DNA of 35,972 bases from CAWACC01 sp964390695 (lineage in GTDB: Bacteria; Chlamydiota; Chlamydiia; Chlamydiales; Parachlamydiaceae): contig CAYMKI010000012.1 in NCBI GenBank assembly GCA_964390695.1, positions 1 through 35,972 on the forward strand. The letters are read 5' to 3'. A program made the translations under genes and the position numbers. Each line of letters begins with the position of its first letter. Position 1 is the stretch's first letter. A model generated the notes under the pieces. That model did no database searches, had not been told where the DNA came from, and was given only the letters and a program-made list of their open reading frames with translations. Of this stretch, positions 17,025 through 24,970 are shown one piece after another.

Positions 17025-17157
17025 GGTTTAAATCCTTTCATACTACTCTTGCTGAACTCATTGGTTTAAATCCTTTCATACTACTCTTGCTGAACTCAGT
17101 GGTTTAAATCCTTTCATACTACTCTTGCTGATCTCAGTGGTTTAAATCCTTTCATAC
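17025..17157. repeat. 38-bp tandem repeat, 3.5 copies
   Basis: Units GGTTTAAATCCTTTCATACT... begin at 17025, 17063, 17101 and 17139, exact period 38 bp. The reverse complement, starting ACTGAGTTCAGCAAGAGTAG, is clearly related to the start of the 132-bp unit, so this array is the same family in the opposite direction. Confidence 0.95.
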
Positions 17158-17194
17158 AGGGTTAGGATAAGAAACTTAAACGAATTAGGGCACG

Positions 17195-17228
17195 GGCAGT
17201 GACAAGAAGATTAATTATGCAAGAGGTC
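17195..17228. repeat. Dispersed repeat copy A (end GCAAGAGGTC)
   Basis: GGCAGTGACAAGAAGATTAA and the following TTATGCAAGAGGTC recur, with one base change, as the reverse complement of 34813-34846. Both copies are flanked on the same side by CCACTGAG-type repeats. Confidence 0.9.
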
Positions 17229-17234
17229 AATTTT

Positions 17235-18659
17235 TTAGTGCGAATTGCTGTCTTGCAGCACGTTGTACTCATGGAGTTTATTGCGTAAGGTGCGCACGCT
17301 AATCCCCAAGATTTCAGCCGTCTTGGTGCGGTTATTTTTGTGAGCCTGCAAGGTCTCCACAATAAATCGCTTTTCAAGCTCTTGCAGCGAGATCCCCATT
17401 TCAAAGGAGACTAGATTTTTATCCCCCGAAGGTAGTTGTGAGCCTATTGTTGGCGTAGCAGGCGCTGAAACCATGGGGCTATGGGAATCTAAATACAAAT
17501 GTTCCGGTCCGATCAGTTTATGGGTATCCATGACGACCGCGCGCTCCAAAATATTGGCTAATTCCCTGGCATTTCCCGGCCAGGGATAATGCTCGAGTTT
17601 TTTTTCCGCTTCAGGTGTAAGTTCTTTGACTTCTCTATGGTTATCCCGGCACATTTTTTTTAGGAAATGCCTTGCTAGGGGAAGGATGTCTTCCCTTCTT
17701 TCCCTTAGAGGGGGGATGTGGAAAGGGACGACATTTAAGCGATAGTATAGATCTTCTCGGATGACCTTTTGTTCGATAGCTTCCTTGATATTGCGATTGG
17801 TGGTGGAGATCAGCCGCACATCGACTTTAATGGGTTTTGTCCCTCCGACGCGTTCAAATTCATGCTCTTGAATAACCCTTAATAGCTTAGCCTGCAGCAT
17901 TAATGGGATTTCCGTCACCTCATCTAATAAGAGCGTGCCAAAATTTGCTAGTTCAAAGCGTCCGGGCTTTTTTGTATTAGCGCCAGTAAAGGCGCCTTTT
18001 TCATGGCCGAAGAATTCCGATTCTATCAGCGTATCCGGAACTGCAGCGCAGTTGACTTTGATGAAAGGTTTGTTAGCTCGAGTGGATTGGAAGTGGATAG
18101 CATGGGCCAGGACTTCTTTACCCGTGCCTGATTCACCGGAAATGAAGACGCTGGCATTGCTTTTGGCCACTTGGGCTACATCTGCGCTGATTTTTTTCAT
18201 GGCAGGGCTTTCGCCTACGATAAACTGCGAGGAAGCTAAGGCGTCGCCGGCAGAAAGCTGATGGCGTAGGTATTGGTTTTCCTCCAATAAGGAGGCGTGT
18301 TCTTTGGCTTTTTCGATGATGGCTTCGATCGTATCGGGTGAAAAGGGTTTGATGAGGTAGTTGAAAGCGCCTATTCGCATGGCTTCGACAGCATTTTCTA
18401 TGCTGCCGAAAGCTGTGATGACGATGACGAGGGTCCCCGGAGACAGCTCTTTTACCTTGCGCAGCACGTCCAAGCCGGTAATGTCCGGCATCTTCATGTC
18501 TGTGATCACCACATCGAAGGAGGTTTCTTTAAGGAAGGCGATAGCTTTATTGCCGTTTTCGGCAGTGGTGACATCTAAGTTTTTTCTTCTCAAGGTTTCG
18601 CCTAAAAAATTTCGCACGAGAAGATCGTCATCTACGATTAGTATTTTTTCAATAGACAT
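17235..18659 (-). CDS. ctcC: Sigma-54 activator response regulator CtcC/AtoC
   Basis: A 474-residue NtrC-type activator. Receiver domain 1-120 with Asp10-Asp11-Asp12 and phosphoacceptor Asp54; central AAA+ domain with Walker A GESGTGKE (about 171-178) and the sigma-54 contact motif GAFTGA; Walker B-like LLLDEV; C-terminal Fis-type HTH in TAEILGISVRTLRNKLHEY (about 448-466). When phosphorylated it should remodel sigma-54 RNA polymerase into the open complex. It starts 3 bp after the stop of the sensor kinase gene. In chlamydiae this pair is the CtcB-CtcC system. The intact HTH is notable, because the Chlamydiaceae protein, as I recall, is shorter and lacks it. Confidence 0.93.
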   Translation of the reverse strand: MSIEKILIVDDDLLVRNFLGETLRRKNLDVTTAENGNKAIAFLKETSFDVVITDMKMPDITGLDVLRKVKELSPGTLVIVITAFGSIENAVEAMRIGAFNYLIKPFSPDTIEAIIEKAKEHASLLEENQYLRHQLSAGDALASSQFIVGESPAMKKISADVAQVAKSNASVFISGESGTGKEVLAHAIHFQSTRANKPFIKVNCAAVPDTLIESEFFGHEKGAFTGANTKKPGRFELANFGTLLLDEVTEIPLMLQAKLLRVIQEHEFERVGGTKPIKVDVRLISTTNRNIKEAIEQKVIREDLYYRLNVVPFHIPPLRERREDILPLARHFLKKMCRDNHREVKELTPEAEKKLEHYPWPGNARELANILERAVVMDTHKLIGPEHLYLDSHSPMVSAPATPTIGSQLPSGDKNLVSFEMGISLQELEKRFIVETLQAHKNNRTKTAEILGISVRTLRNKLHEYNVLQDSNSH

Positions 18660-18662
18660 AGG

Positions 18663-19958
18663 TTAACCTTTGATTTTTTCCGGGATTTTGATGGTAAATT
18701 CGGTGCCTTTGTTTAATTCGGACTTGACCTCAATGCTGGCTCCATGGGCTTGAATGATTTTTAACACTTCGGCTAGTCCAAAGCCATTGCCATCGGGCCT
18801 GGTAGTAAAAAATGGGGTGTAGAGCTTGGGTATGTTTTCAGGGGCAATGCCTATTCCAGTATCGCGGACTTTGATGATCGCATTTCCATCGATGTTGTCT
18901 AAAGTCAATGTCAGGGTGCCTCCATTAGGCATTGCCTGGATAGCGTTGACGGCGAGGTTCAAGAGGGCGGATTTGAACAGTCCGGTATCTATGGGAGCGA
19001 GGAGTTGATTGTATTTTGTTTGGAGTTGCACCTGGACTTTATCTTTGACATTGTCATCGGCTTGAATGAATTGCTTTAAGTCTTGCAGCAGAGGAAGTAA
19101 ATCGGCTAGCTCTATGCGCATCTGCAGCGGGCGGGCATAGTTTAATATAGTGGAGACTAATTTATTTAAGCTGTCGGTGCCGTCGATGATATATTTTGCC
19201 ATGTGCTGGAGTTCGGGCTGTTTTTCGAGATCTCTATAGAGCAGAGAGGCAAATCCTTTGATTCCTCCTAAGGGATTGCGTATTTCATGCGCTACCATGG
19301 CGGCCATTTCCCCAAGTTCTTTCAGGCGGTCGTTCCTATTGGCTATGCTTTGCAGTCTGCGCATTTCTGTAATATCTTTGAAGATCACAATGATTCCTTG
19401 CATCCCATCGGTGATTTGTCCGGTTTTTTGTTGGTCATGCAGGACGAAGCTGGTTTCGACCTCAAGTTCTTTGATAAAGCCATCGCTGGCTTTATAAGAG
19501 GCGTATTTAGTACCAGTAGGTTGCTGAAGGCTTAAGGATTCCCTCATGGAAAACCCGAAGAAATCGTCGGTGAAATTTTCCCAAAAAGAGTGGAAGAGGA
19601 CTGTGTGGCTGTGCATTTGGAGGATGTGTTGGGCGGCTTCGTTGTAGGTGGTGACATCCCCATTTAAATTGATGAATAAAATTCCTTGTGAGATGTTGCT
19701 GAGGATGCTGTCCAGGTAATAAGTAATGGCGTCGAGTTCAATCAGTTTCTTCTTTAGTTCTTCGACGGTGGCTTGCAGTTCCAGGTTTATATCTTTAAAT
19801 TGATCTTTCAGGTCGGCATAACTTTTTTCTAAGCGCTCGGCTTCTTTAGAAAACAGGTCGAACGCCTTAGTGAGATGTTCCATGCGATGCTGCTGCGAAG
19901 CGTCTTCGCTGACGGCTTGGGTGATATCTTTGAGATGTTTTATATTGGCCTCAGTCAT
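18663..19958 (-). CDS. ctcB: Sensor histidine kinase CtcB/AtoS
   Basis: A 431-residue cytoplasmic kinase with no membrane helices. A coiled coil (about 25-75) precedes a PAS domain (about 75-200, ILFINLNGDVTTYNEAA). The dimerisation/phosphoacceptor box is MVAHEIRNPLGGIKG with His at about 224. The ATP-binding domain has NLAVNAIQAM (N box), RDTGIGIAPE (G1), FTTRPDGNGFGLAE (F and G2). The G2 motif reads GFGLAE rather than GTGLGL but keeps the glycine pattern. It partners the ctcC product encoded next. A soluble sensor implies an internal cue. The start is ATG at 19958, 26 bp after the FlgN-like gene. Confidence 0.93.
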   Translation of the reverse strand: MTEANIKHLKDITQAVSEDASQQHRMEHLTKAFDLFSKEAERLEKSYADLKDQFKDINLELQATVEELKKKLIELDAITYYLDSILSNISQGILFINLNGDVTTYNEAAQHILQMHSHTVLFHSFWENFTDDFFGFSMRESLSLQQPTGTKYASYKASDGFIKELEVETSFVLHDQQKTGQITDGMQGIIVIFKDITEMRRLQSIANRNDRLKELGEMAAMVAHEIRNPLGGIKGFASLLYRDLEKQPELQHMAKYIIDGTDSLNKLVSTILNYARPLQMRIELADLLPLLQDLKQFIQADDNVKDKVQVQLQTKYNQLLAPIDTGLFKSALLNLAVNAIQAMPNGGTLTLTLDNIDGNAIIKVRDTGIGIAPENIPKLYTPFFTTRPDGNGFGLAEVLKIIQAHGASIEVKSELNKGTEFTIKIPEKIKG

Positions 19959-19984
19959 ATCTTACCGTATTATGGGGATTGCCA

Positions 19985-20476
19985 TCAGGATTTGTTGATG
20001 TTTTGTTTAGCTGATTTTGAGCGGAGATCCTCTTTAGATGCAGCCTGGTTGCGTTCACGCAGCAGAGCCATATGCGTTTCCATGGTTTTTTGGTTGGCAA
20101 GGTCTAGTTGAAGAATTTGCTTTAAGAGGCCGTTCAATTCGGCCAGCTCGAGTTTAATTTTTTCTGAAGGTTCATCGGTTCGGTTGGCTTTGGCTTGCCA
20201 GTATTTTTTGAGAGGGGCCATAGCGGCATCGACTTCTCCAATATTACCTAGCAGGGCTTTCTTTTTTTTGAGCAGCGGTTTAAGTTCGGGTAGAGGTTCT
20301 TGACTTTTGAGCTTTCTGTTTTCTTCTAAAGAAATTTCGAATATGGACTTATAGTATTCATGCTCTTTCTTGAGAAGTTGATAGAGCAAGTGGTCTTTTT
20401 CTATAGATGAAGTTAAGGCGGAGTTGATGTCTGGCATAAGTTTAAAGATAACCTCCATCTGGGTATGTGTTAACAA
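19985..20476 (-). CDS. FlgN-like small helical protein upstream of ctcB
   Basis: A 163-residue, nearly all-helical, charged protein. Its middle (KKKKALLGNIGEVDAAM, about 70-88) and later ELNGLLKQILQLDLANQKTM (about 112-131) resemble FlgN/FliT-type chaperones of flagellar export systems, where a lysine-alanine-leucine turn precedes a long helix ending in NQ. In Chlamydia a small unknown gene also precedes ctcB, so this is likely its counterpart. FlgN proteins hold unfolded secretion substrates; a chaperone for type III secretion is plausible. The frame opens with TTG at 20476 and an ATG lies at 20458; neither has a clear ribosome binding site, so the start is uncertain. Confidence 0.7.
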   Translation of the reverse strand: MLTHTQMEVIFKLMPDINSALTSSIEKDHLLYQLLKKEHEYYKSIFEISLEENRKLKSQEPLPELKPLLKKKKALLGNIGEVDAAMAPLKKYWQAKANRTDEPSEKIKLELAELNGLLKQILQLDLANQKTMETHMALLRERNQAASKEDLRSKSAKQNINKS

Positions 20477-20533
20477 TTTTTTTATACGTTATTAGGATTT
20501 AAAAGGGCAAGAGGATCTTTAATAACTTTTTTC

Positions 20534-20563
20534 TTGTTTAAAAATCGCAACATGTGGGATAAT
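20534..20563 (+). promoter_or_regulatory. Candidate rpsD promoter
   Basis: TTGTTT at 20534-20539 and GATAAT at 20558-20563 are 18 bases apart, close to the main sigma consensus, and lie 32 bases before the rpsD start codon. Confidence 0.55.
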
Positions 20564-20595
20564 GCCTATTTAAGTCATACTTCTTAGGAGAGCAA

Positions 20596-21216
20596 ATGGC
20601 ACGTTTCACAGGTAAAAAAAACCGAATTGCACGACGTTTTGGAATCAATATATTTGGTCGTGCTCGTAATCCTTTATTGCACAAACAAAATCCGCCAGGC
20701 CAGCACGGTGCTCGCCGCAAAAAGAAATCGGATTTTGGGCTGATGCTTGAAGAAAAGCAAAAGCTAAAGGCTATTTATGGCATGCTGAGCGAAAAGCAGC
20801 TTGTCCAATATTATAAAAAAGCCTTGAGAAAGCAAGGCAACACCGCTGAACTTTTGGCAGAATTGTTAGAATGCCGATTAGACAATGTGGTGTATCGTTT
20901 GAAATTTGCACCTACCATCTTTGCAGCCCATCAGCTGGTTTCGCATGGACATATCTTGGTCAACGGAAAGAAAGTGGACAGACGTTCGTTCTTTGTACGC
21001 CCAGGGATGACTATTTCCATTAAGGAAAAGTCCAGAAATTTGGCTGCTATTAAAAATGCGATGGAATCCGCTAACCGCAATGTGCCTGACTACTGTACTG
21101 TAGATGCTACTTCATTTTCAGGACAGCTATTGGCAAGACCTCGTCCAGAACAGATGCCTTGGCCGATTGAAATCAAATTGCCAGAAATCTGCGATTTCTT
21201 GGCTCACACAACCTAG
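20596..21216 (+). CDS. rpsD: 30S ribosomal protein S4
   Basis: A 206-residue S4, full length for bacteria. The N-terminus (FTGKKNRIARRFGINIFGRA) lacks the four zinc cysteines, so it is the zinc-free form. The S4 RNA-binding domain is at about 95-160 (CRLDNVVYRLKFAP, SHGHILVNGKKVDRRSF). S4 nucleates assembly of the small subunit by binding 16S rRNA. The ATG has AGGAGA 5 bases upstream. It is alone on its strand, between a candidate promoter and a strong terminator, so it is probably monocistronic. In C. trachomatis rpsD is, to my memory, next to nfo; here nfo is 10 kb away. Confidence 0.98.
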   Translation: MARFTGKKNRIARRFGINIFGRARNPLLHKQNPPGQHGARRKKKSDFGLMLEEKQKLKAIYGMLSEKQLVQYYKKALRKQGNTAELLAELLECRLDNVVYRLKFAPTIFAAHQLVSHGHILVNGKKVDRRSFFVRPGMTISIKEKSRNLAAIKNAMESANRNVPDYCTVDATSFSGQLLARPRPEQMPWPIEIKLPEICDFLAHTT

Positions 21217-21234
21217 TCTTATACATTTTCAAAT

Positions 21235-21273
21235 TAAGTTGCAGTCTTATGGACTGCAACTTAGTGTTTTTTA
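21235..21273 (+). terminator. Rho-independent terminator of rpsD
   Basis: Perfect 12-bp stem TAAGTTGCAGTC/GACTGCAACTTA with a 5-base loop, followed by GTGTTTTTT, 18 bp after the rpsD stop. It overlaps the last codon of the converging chaperone gene. Confidence 0.9.
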
Positions 21274-21831
21274 GGAATTTATAAAGCTCTTGGAGCTTTC
21301 GGATTTTTTTTCGCCTAATTCTTGCTCGAGATGTTTCACCATCGATTCCATCCTTTCTATAATTTTACCATATTTAACGTGATGGCTGCGCTTTAAGCCC
21401 ACATCTAAGATGATCAATGCTCCAAATGGATCATGCATTTTTATGAAACAGTCAGACGCGTAATAAAATGGCAGCGGTGATTCAGGATCGACGACTCCGG
21501 CAAAGGTATACAATTCGATAGCTTTTTTATAATTTTGAAGCATGTGATGTGATGCAGCACAGGCAAAGATATACTTGACGTTACCCGGATCGGCGGACAT
21601 GAGCACGGAAAAATATGATATAGCCTCCTCAAATTTGCCGGCATTGTATAGAATATATCCCCGTTCATAAGCGATTTCTTGGGTTCTCTCAGAAGCCCGC
21701 AGCTCTGTAGGGAGATACTGACCCACGATATTTAGGGCAGCATCTTCAATTTCCGGTTTGAACTTCCTCTTGTTTTTTTGAGGGGGTTGATAGCTATCAA
21801 GGGATATTGGGACGCTGTTTTCATTTTCCAT
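21271..21831 (-). CDS. Type III secretion chaperone, LcrH/SycD family
   Basis: A 186-residue class II T3S chaperone. After an N-terminal charged stretch come three TPR units at about 50-155: ERGYILYNAGKFEEAISYF, then FACAASHHMLQNYKKAIELY, then ASDCFIKMHDPFGALIILD. The AYxxGxxLYxxGKxxEA start and the F-A-x-A-x-x-H pattern are typical of SycD/LcrH/IpgC. Such proteins hold the hydrophobic translocators in the bacterial cytosol before export. It starts 15 bp after the stop of a large translocator candidate and has AGAGG before its ATG, so the two are one operon. In many systems the chaperone gene comes first; here it comes second. Confidence 0.88.
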   Translation of the reverse strand: MENENSVPISLDSYQPPQKNKRKFKPEIEDAALNIVGQYLPTELRASERTQEIAYERGYILYNAGKFEEAISYFSVLMSADPGNVKYIFACAASHHMLQNYKKAIELYTFAGVVDPESPLPFYYASDCFIKMHDPFGALIILDVGLKRSHHVKYGKIIERMESMVKHLEQELGEKKSESSKSFINS

Positions 21832-21846
21832 ATGGCCTCTTTATTT

Positions 21847-24708
21847 TTATGCGGAAATAAAATGAACCGGCAACTTTTTAAACATATCCGATTCCTGCCT
21901 ATTAATATCTCCAACCCAGCCGACTAGGTCGCTCAGTTGATCGAGGATCATCTGAGATACCTTGTTGAGGACTTTGCTTTCGGCTTCTAAATTAGAGAGC
22001 ATGGCATCCAATTCACCGATCAAGCGCTTCAGTGCGGCCTGTTCTTGTGCGGTTGTTGCACGTCTTAAGGCTATCACTCCACTGGCCGTAGCGTTGATGG
22101 TGTCTGCCAATGCACTGCCCATGGTGTATATTTCATATATATGTTCTTTTGGATTGTTTTTGATGTCTTTTAACAAATCATAGATATCCTTAAAGCTTTT
22201 CTTCATGCCATCAATAGCTTTTCTGACGTCATCCATAGCTGTGGTGCCGGTTATTGCAGCTTCTTGTGTTTTTCTAGCTGCTTTAGCAAGTTTGGAGGCT
22301 GCATCAGCTTCAATGCCTAGGGCATCCTGAATAGTATCAATCAGTTTTTTTAAGCTTTTCATGCCATTTTCAAAAGCTTCACGGCCTGCTTTTTTTATGA
22401 AGCCGGCAGTCGCTGACAGGCCTTCGACCAGAGCGGATTCTTTAATCGCAGTGCCTAAAGTTTTCATAAGTTCAACAAATAATCCCTTAGGATTGGTTTT
22501 TAACGCCAGCGCCCATACCTTGGCGGTACTAGCGATATCATCTACAATACTGCCAGCTGTTTTTGCTATACTCGAGATGGCTTGTTTGCCAAGGGCCTTG
22601 ACGGCTCCGAGGGCGCCATATTGCGCTATTTTTTCTGATATATTTGCAATAGTGGCAGCAATGAGTTCGGGTTGTGCCAGACAAGCTTCTATGGCTATCT
22701 GCGCGACCATGGCGATAATTTGCATGGCTAAATCCATCTTTTGCGCTTCCTCGTGGCTGATGACTCCTAGCATTTCCAGCGGGTTTTGAGCCAAGGAGGT
22801 CATGCCTGCGGCTTGACAGATAGTTGTCACCAATCCACCGGTGGCAGTATCAAGGAGCCAAGCAGTGCATTTGACAAGGTCGACAAAAAAGTTGGCGAAA
22901 AATATGGCAACAGGATCATGCGTGGCATTTGCGGCGTTTGTGATATTAGCTGACCAATCCTTTTGGTGAGATTGTGAAGTCTCTGCGGATTTCTTTTGCG
23001 CTTCTCTCTGTTGTGCTGAAATAAATTGCTTGGCTTTAGAATTTTCAAGGTTCATGAGATTGACCTTATCAGCGGTGGCTCCCGTGGCAGCCTGCATCTC
23101 GTAGACAGTTCGGCGAAGCTTGTCTAGACAGCTAGCTATCAAAGCGGTATAGTCGCCGGCATTCAGCCAGCCGTTTTGTGCGGTAATATATCCATCGGCG
23201 GCCAGGTTGGCAAACTGTGCCGTTCTGATTTTAATGGCGCTTACGGCATCTTGGGTTAAATTGATGGCATTCAAGATTGTGCCGTACTCTTGAGATAAGG
23301 AAGATGAGCTTAATTCTACTTCAGCCAGTTGCTGAGTATTCAAGAGTTTACCCAGCACTTTTGCAAAGGCATTGATACCTTTATTCGTCAATCTACCTTG
23401 GACACCGGTTTGATCTTCGGGATTATTTTCGGCATCGCTTAAGGCTTTTTCTGCTACGCTATCGTCTTCAATGGATTCATTTTTGGTGGCATTTAGCCAG
23501 TCTTCGGGGAGGCCGAGGCTTTGGGCTACATCGGCTGCAGTTTTCGCTTGTAAGGCGTTGTAGATCGGAATGAGCTCGGGGGGTAAATTTTTGATGCTGA
23601 AACCATTGGTTTGCATGAGCAGCATTTTTTGGTCATAGGTCAGCGTGAAGGGGGCGGCATTTTGCACATTTGCATCGAACTGGGCTTTGTAATTGCCAAG
23701 CACTACGGCGGCAAAATCCTTGAAGTTGGCTGCGGGTTTAAAGGTGTCCGGCAAATTAAATTTTTTCTGGGTGTCGTTCAGGGCTTTGCCCTCGAGTTTG
23801 CTTAATAGTTCCTGTAAAGCTTTTTTGTCAGGCACATCGGCGTCGGGAAACTGATGCATCGTCTCTAGTTCAGATTTTTCTTCCTTAGAAAGATTTTGTG
23901 CATCGGGATCTTGCTCTACATAGTTGTTAAATGCATCATCGTAAAATTGAGATACCTGGGCATCATACTGGGCACTGTCGAGAGGTTTCTGAGAGTCTGC
24001 GGGCATGCCTTCGGAGTCTGCCACGGATTGAAAAGCCGCATTTTCAAACTCTTCCAGATTTTGCTTGAGCGGATCATCCGCAGGGATCTCTTCAGGGTGG
24101 TAGTGATAAAACAGCAAGCGGTTAACATCTTCGTCGGACAAATCACTGGATTGTACTAAGGACTCAAAGACATTATTGTAGTCTCGCGCAATTTGTTTAT
24201 CTGCTGCTTGGCTATTTGGGGGTTCCGGAGTCCAATCAGCACCTAGTTTTAGTGCTGTTTGGGTTTGGCTAAGTACCTGGGATTTGATTTGCCCTAGGAT
24301 GTTGGCAACCTGTGGATCGACTTTGGCCTGGGGATGATTAAAGGCGTAGATCAGCTTATTGAGTCCATCTAAGGATTTGCCATTTCCCAGTTGAGCTAGC
24401 AGGTTGCTGGGTAAGTTATACAAGGCAGTTTGGACATTTTTTAAATACTGTGTTTGTGGGGAGGGGGAAGTGTTGGGCCGTTGATCACTGGCTTGTTGAT
24501 CGGCAGGTGTCAGGGTGGGGCTGGATGCTGAGGGAATATAGTCTTCTTGATAATCGGCAGTACTGGCTTCGACGATTTGATCAAGGATAACATCTTCGGT
24601 GCTTTTTTCTACCGTGTGGGTATGCATGGTCTTGGAGATGGATATGTTAGCTTGTTCCTGACTGCTGGAAGAATACTGGTTATATCCTCCAATTGAATCA
24701 TTGCTCAT
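21847..24708 (-). CDS. Probable type III secretion translocator, oversized (CopB/YopB-like)
   Basis: A 953-residue protein. Residues 1-120 are Ser, Gln and Thr rich and likely disordered with the secretion signal. About 120-590 is helical and charged. Two hydrophobic regions at about 595-635 (VAIFFANFFVDLVKCTAWLL) and 655-700 (QIIAMVAQIAIEACLA) resemble the membrane hairpin of YopB/IpaB/SipB translocators; after them long amphipathic helices run to the end (about 700-950). The partner chaperone follows immediately. Translocators form the pore in the host membrane. At 953 residues it is about twice the usual chlamydial CopB (near 490 by memory). The ATG has a strong GGGAGG. A large T3S effector is the alternative. 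Confidence 0.65.
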   Translation of the reverse strand: MSNDSIGGYNQYSSSSQEQANISISKTMHTHTVEKSTEDVILDQIVEASTADYQEDYIPSASSPTLTPADQQASDQRPNTSPSPQTQYLKNVQTALYNLPSNLLAQLGNGKSLDGLNKLIYAFNHPQAKVDPQVANILGQIKSQVLSQTQTALKLGADWTPEPPNSQAADKQIARDYNNVFESLVQSSDLSDEDVNRLLFYHYHPEEIPADDPLKQNLEEFENAAFQSVADSEGMPADSQKPLDSAQYDAQVSQFYDDAFNNYVEQDPDAQNLSKEEKSELETMHQFPDADVPDKKALQELLSKLEGKALNDTQKKFNLPDTFKPAANFKDFAAVVLGNYKAQFDANVQNAAPFTLTYDQKMLLMQTNGFSIKNLPPELIPIYNALQAKTAADVAQSLGLPEDWLNATKNESIEDDSVAEKALSDAENNPEDQTGVQGRLTNKGINAFAKVLGKLLNTQQLAEVELSSSSLSQEYGTILNAINLTQDAVSAIKIRTAQFANLAADGYITAQNGWLNAGDYTALIASCLDKLRRTVYEMQAATGATADKVNLMNLENSKAKQFISAQQREAQKKSAETSQSHQKDWSANITNAANATHDPVAIFFANFFVDLVKCTAWLLDTATGGLVTTICQAAGMTSLAQNPLEMLGVISHEEAQKMDLAMQIIAMVAQIAIEACLAQPELIAATIANISEKIAQYGALGAVKALGKQAISSIAKTAGSIVDDIASTAKVWALALKTNPKGLFVELMKTLGTAIKESALVEGLSATAGFIKKAGREAFENGMKSLKKLIDTIQDALGIEADAASKLAKAARKTQEAAITGTTAMDDVRKAIDGMKKSFKDIYDLLKDIKNNPKEHIYEIYTMGSALADTINATASGVIALRRATTAQEQAALKRLIGELDAMLSNLEAESKVLNKVSQMILDQLSDLVGWVGDINRQESDMFKKLPVHFISA

Positions 24709-24739
24709 ACAAAACCTCCCTCTAAGATTCCTAATTATT

Positions 24740-24745
24740 ATTATA
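24740..24745 (-). promoter_or_regulatory. Candidate -10 box of the translocator operon
   Basis: On the minus strand TATAAT matches the -10 consensus exactly, 32 bases upstream of the start codon. No good -35 box is seen at 16-18 bases; that position falls inside the 13-bp repeat array, suggesting activator-dependent expression. Confidence 0.5.
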
Positions 24746-24763
24746 GTTTAAAATTAATTATTT

Positions 24764-24842
24764 ATCTATTTTTTCACATCTATTTTTCACATCTATTTTT
24801 CATATCTATTTTTCATATCTATTTTTCATATCTATTGTTCAG
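24764..24842. repeat. 13-bp tandem repeat, six units
   Basis: Units of ATCTATTTTTCAC or ATCTATTTTTCAT start at 24764, 24778, 24791, 24804, 24817 and 24830 (the first has one extra T). It lies upstream of the translocator operon, starting at the -35 position. Confidence 0.95.
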
Positions 24843-24970
24843 AACTTTAATAAGTTGATTAAATATACCCAAACAACCTGTAAATTTGGTTTTGTCTAGG
24901 TCAAAAATTCCAAACTTGCAGGAATCAAAATATCCATTTGATCGCTATCCCTTTTGCGTAAGGTGAGTGA

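Larger units (their letters stand above)
16358..17234. other. Noncoding repeat island
   Basis: No credible gene. It holds a 132-bp tandem array at 16397-16737, a 38-bp tandem array at 17025-17157 in opposite orientation, and a dispersed repeat at 17195-17228. The 16738-16990 core is AT-rich with one short open frame (16736-16927) that lacks a ribosome binding site. Confidence 0.7.

Noticed and set aside
16397..17157. CRISPR array
   Set aside because: The units are contiguous with no unique spacers (periods 132 and 38 bp), and no cas genes are nearby.
20595..20612. Sigma-54 promoter (TGGCAC at the rpsD start)
   Set aside because: TGGCAC is part of the rpsD codons and no GC element follows at the right spacing.
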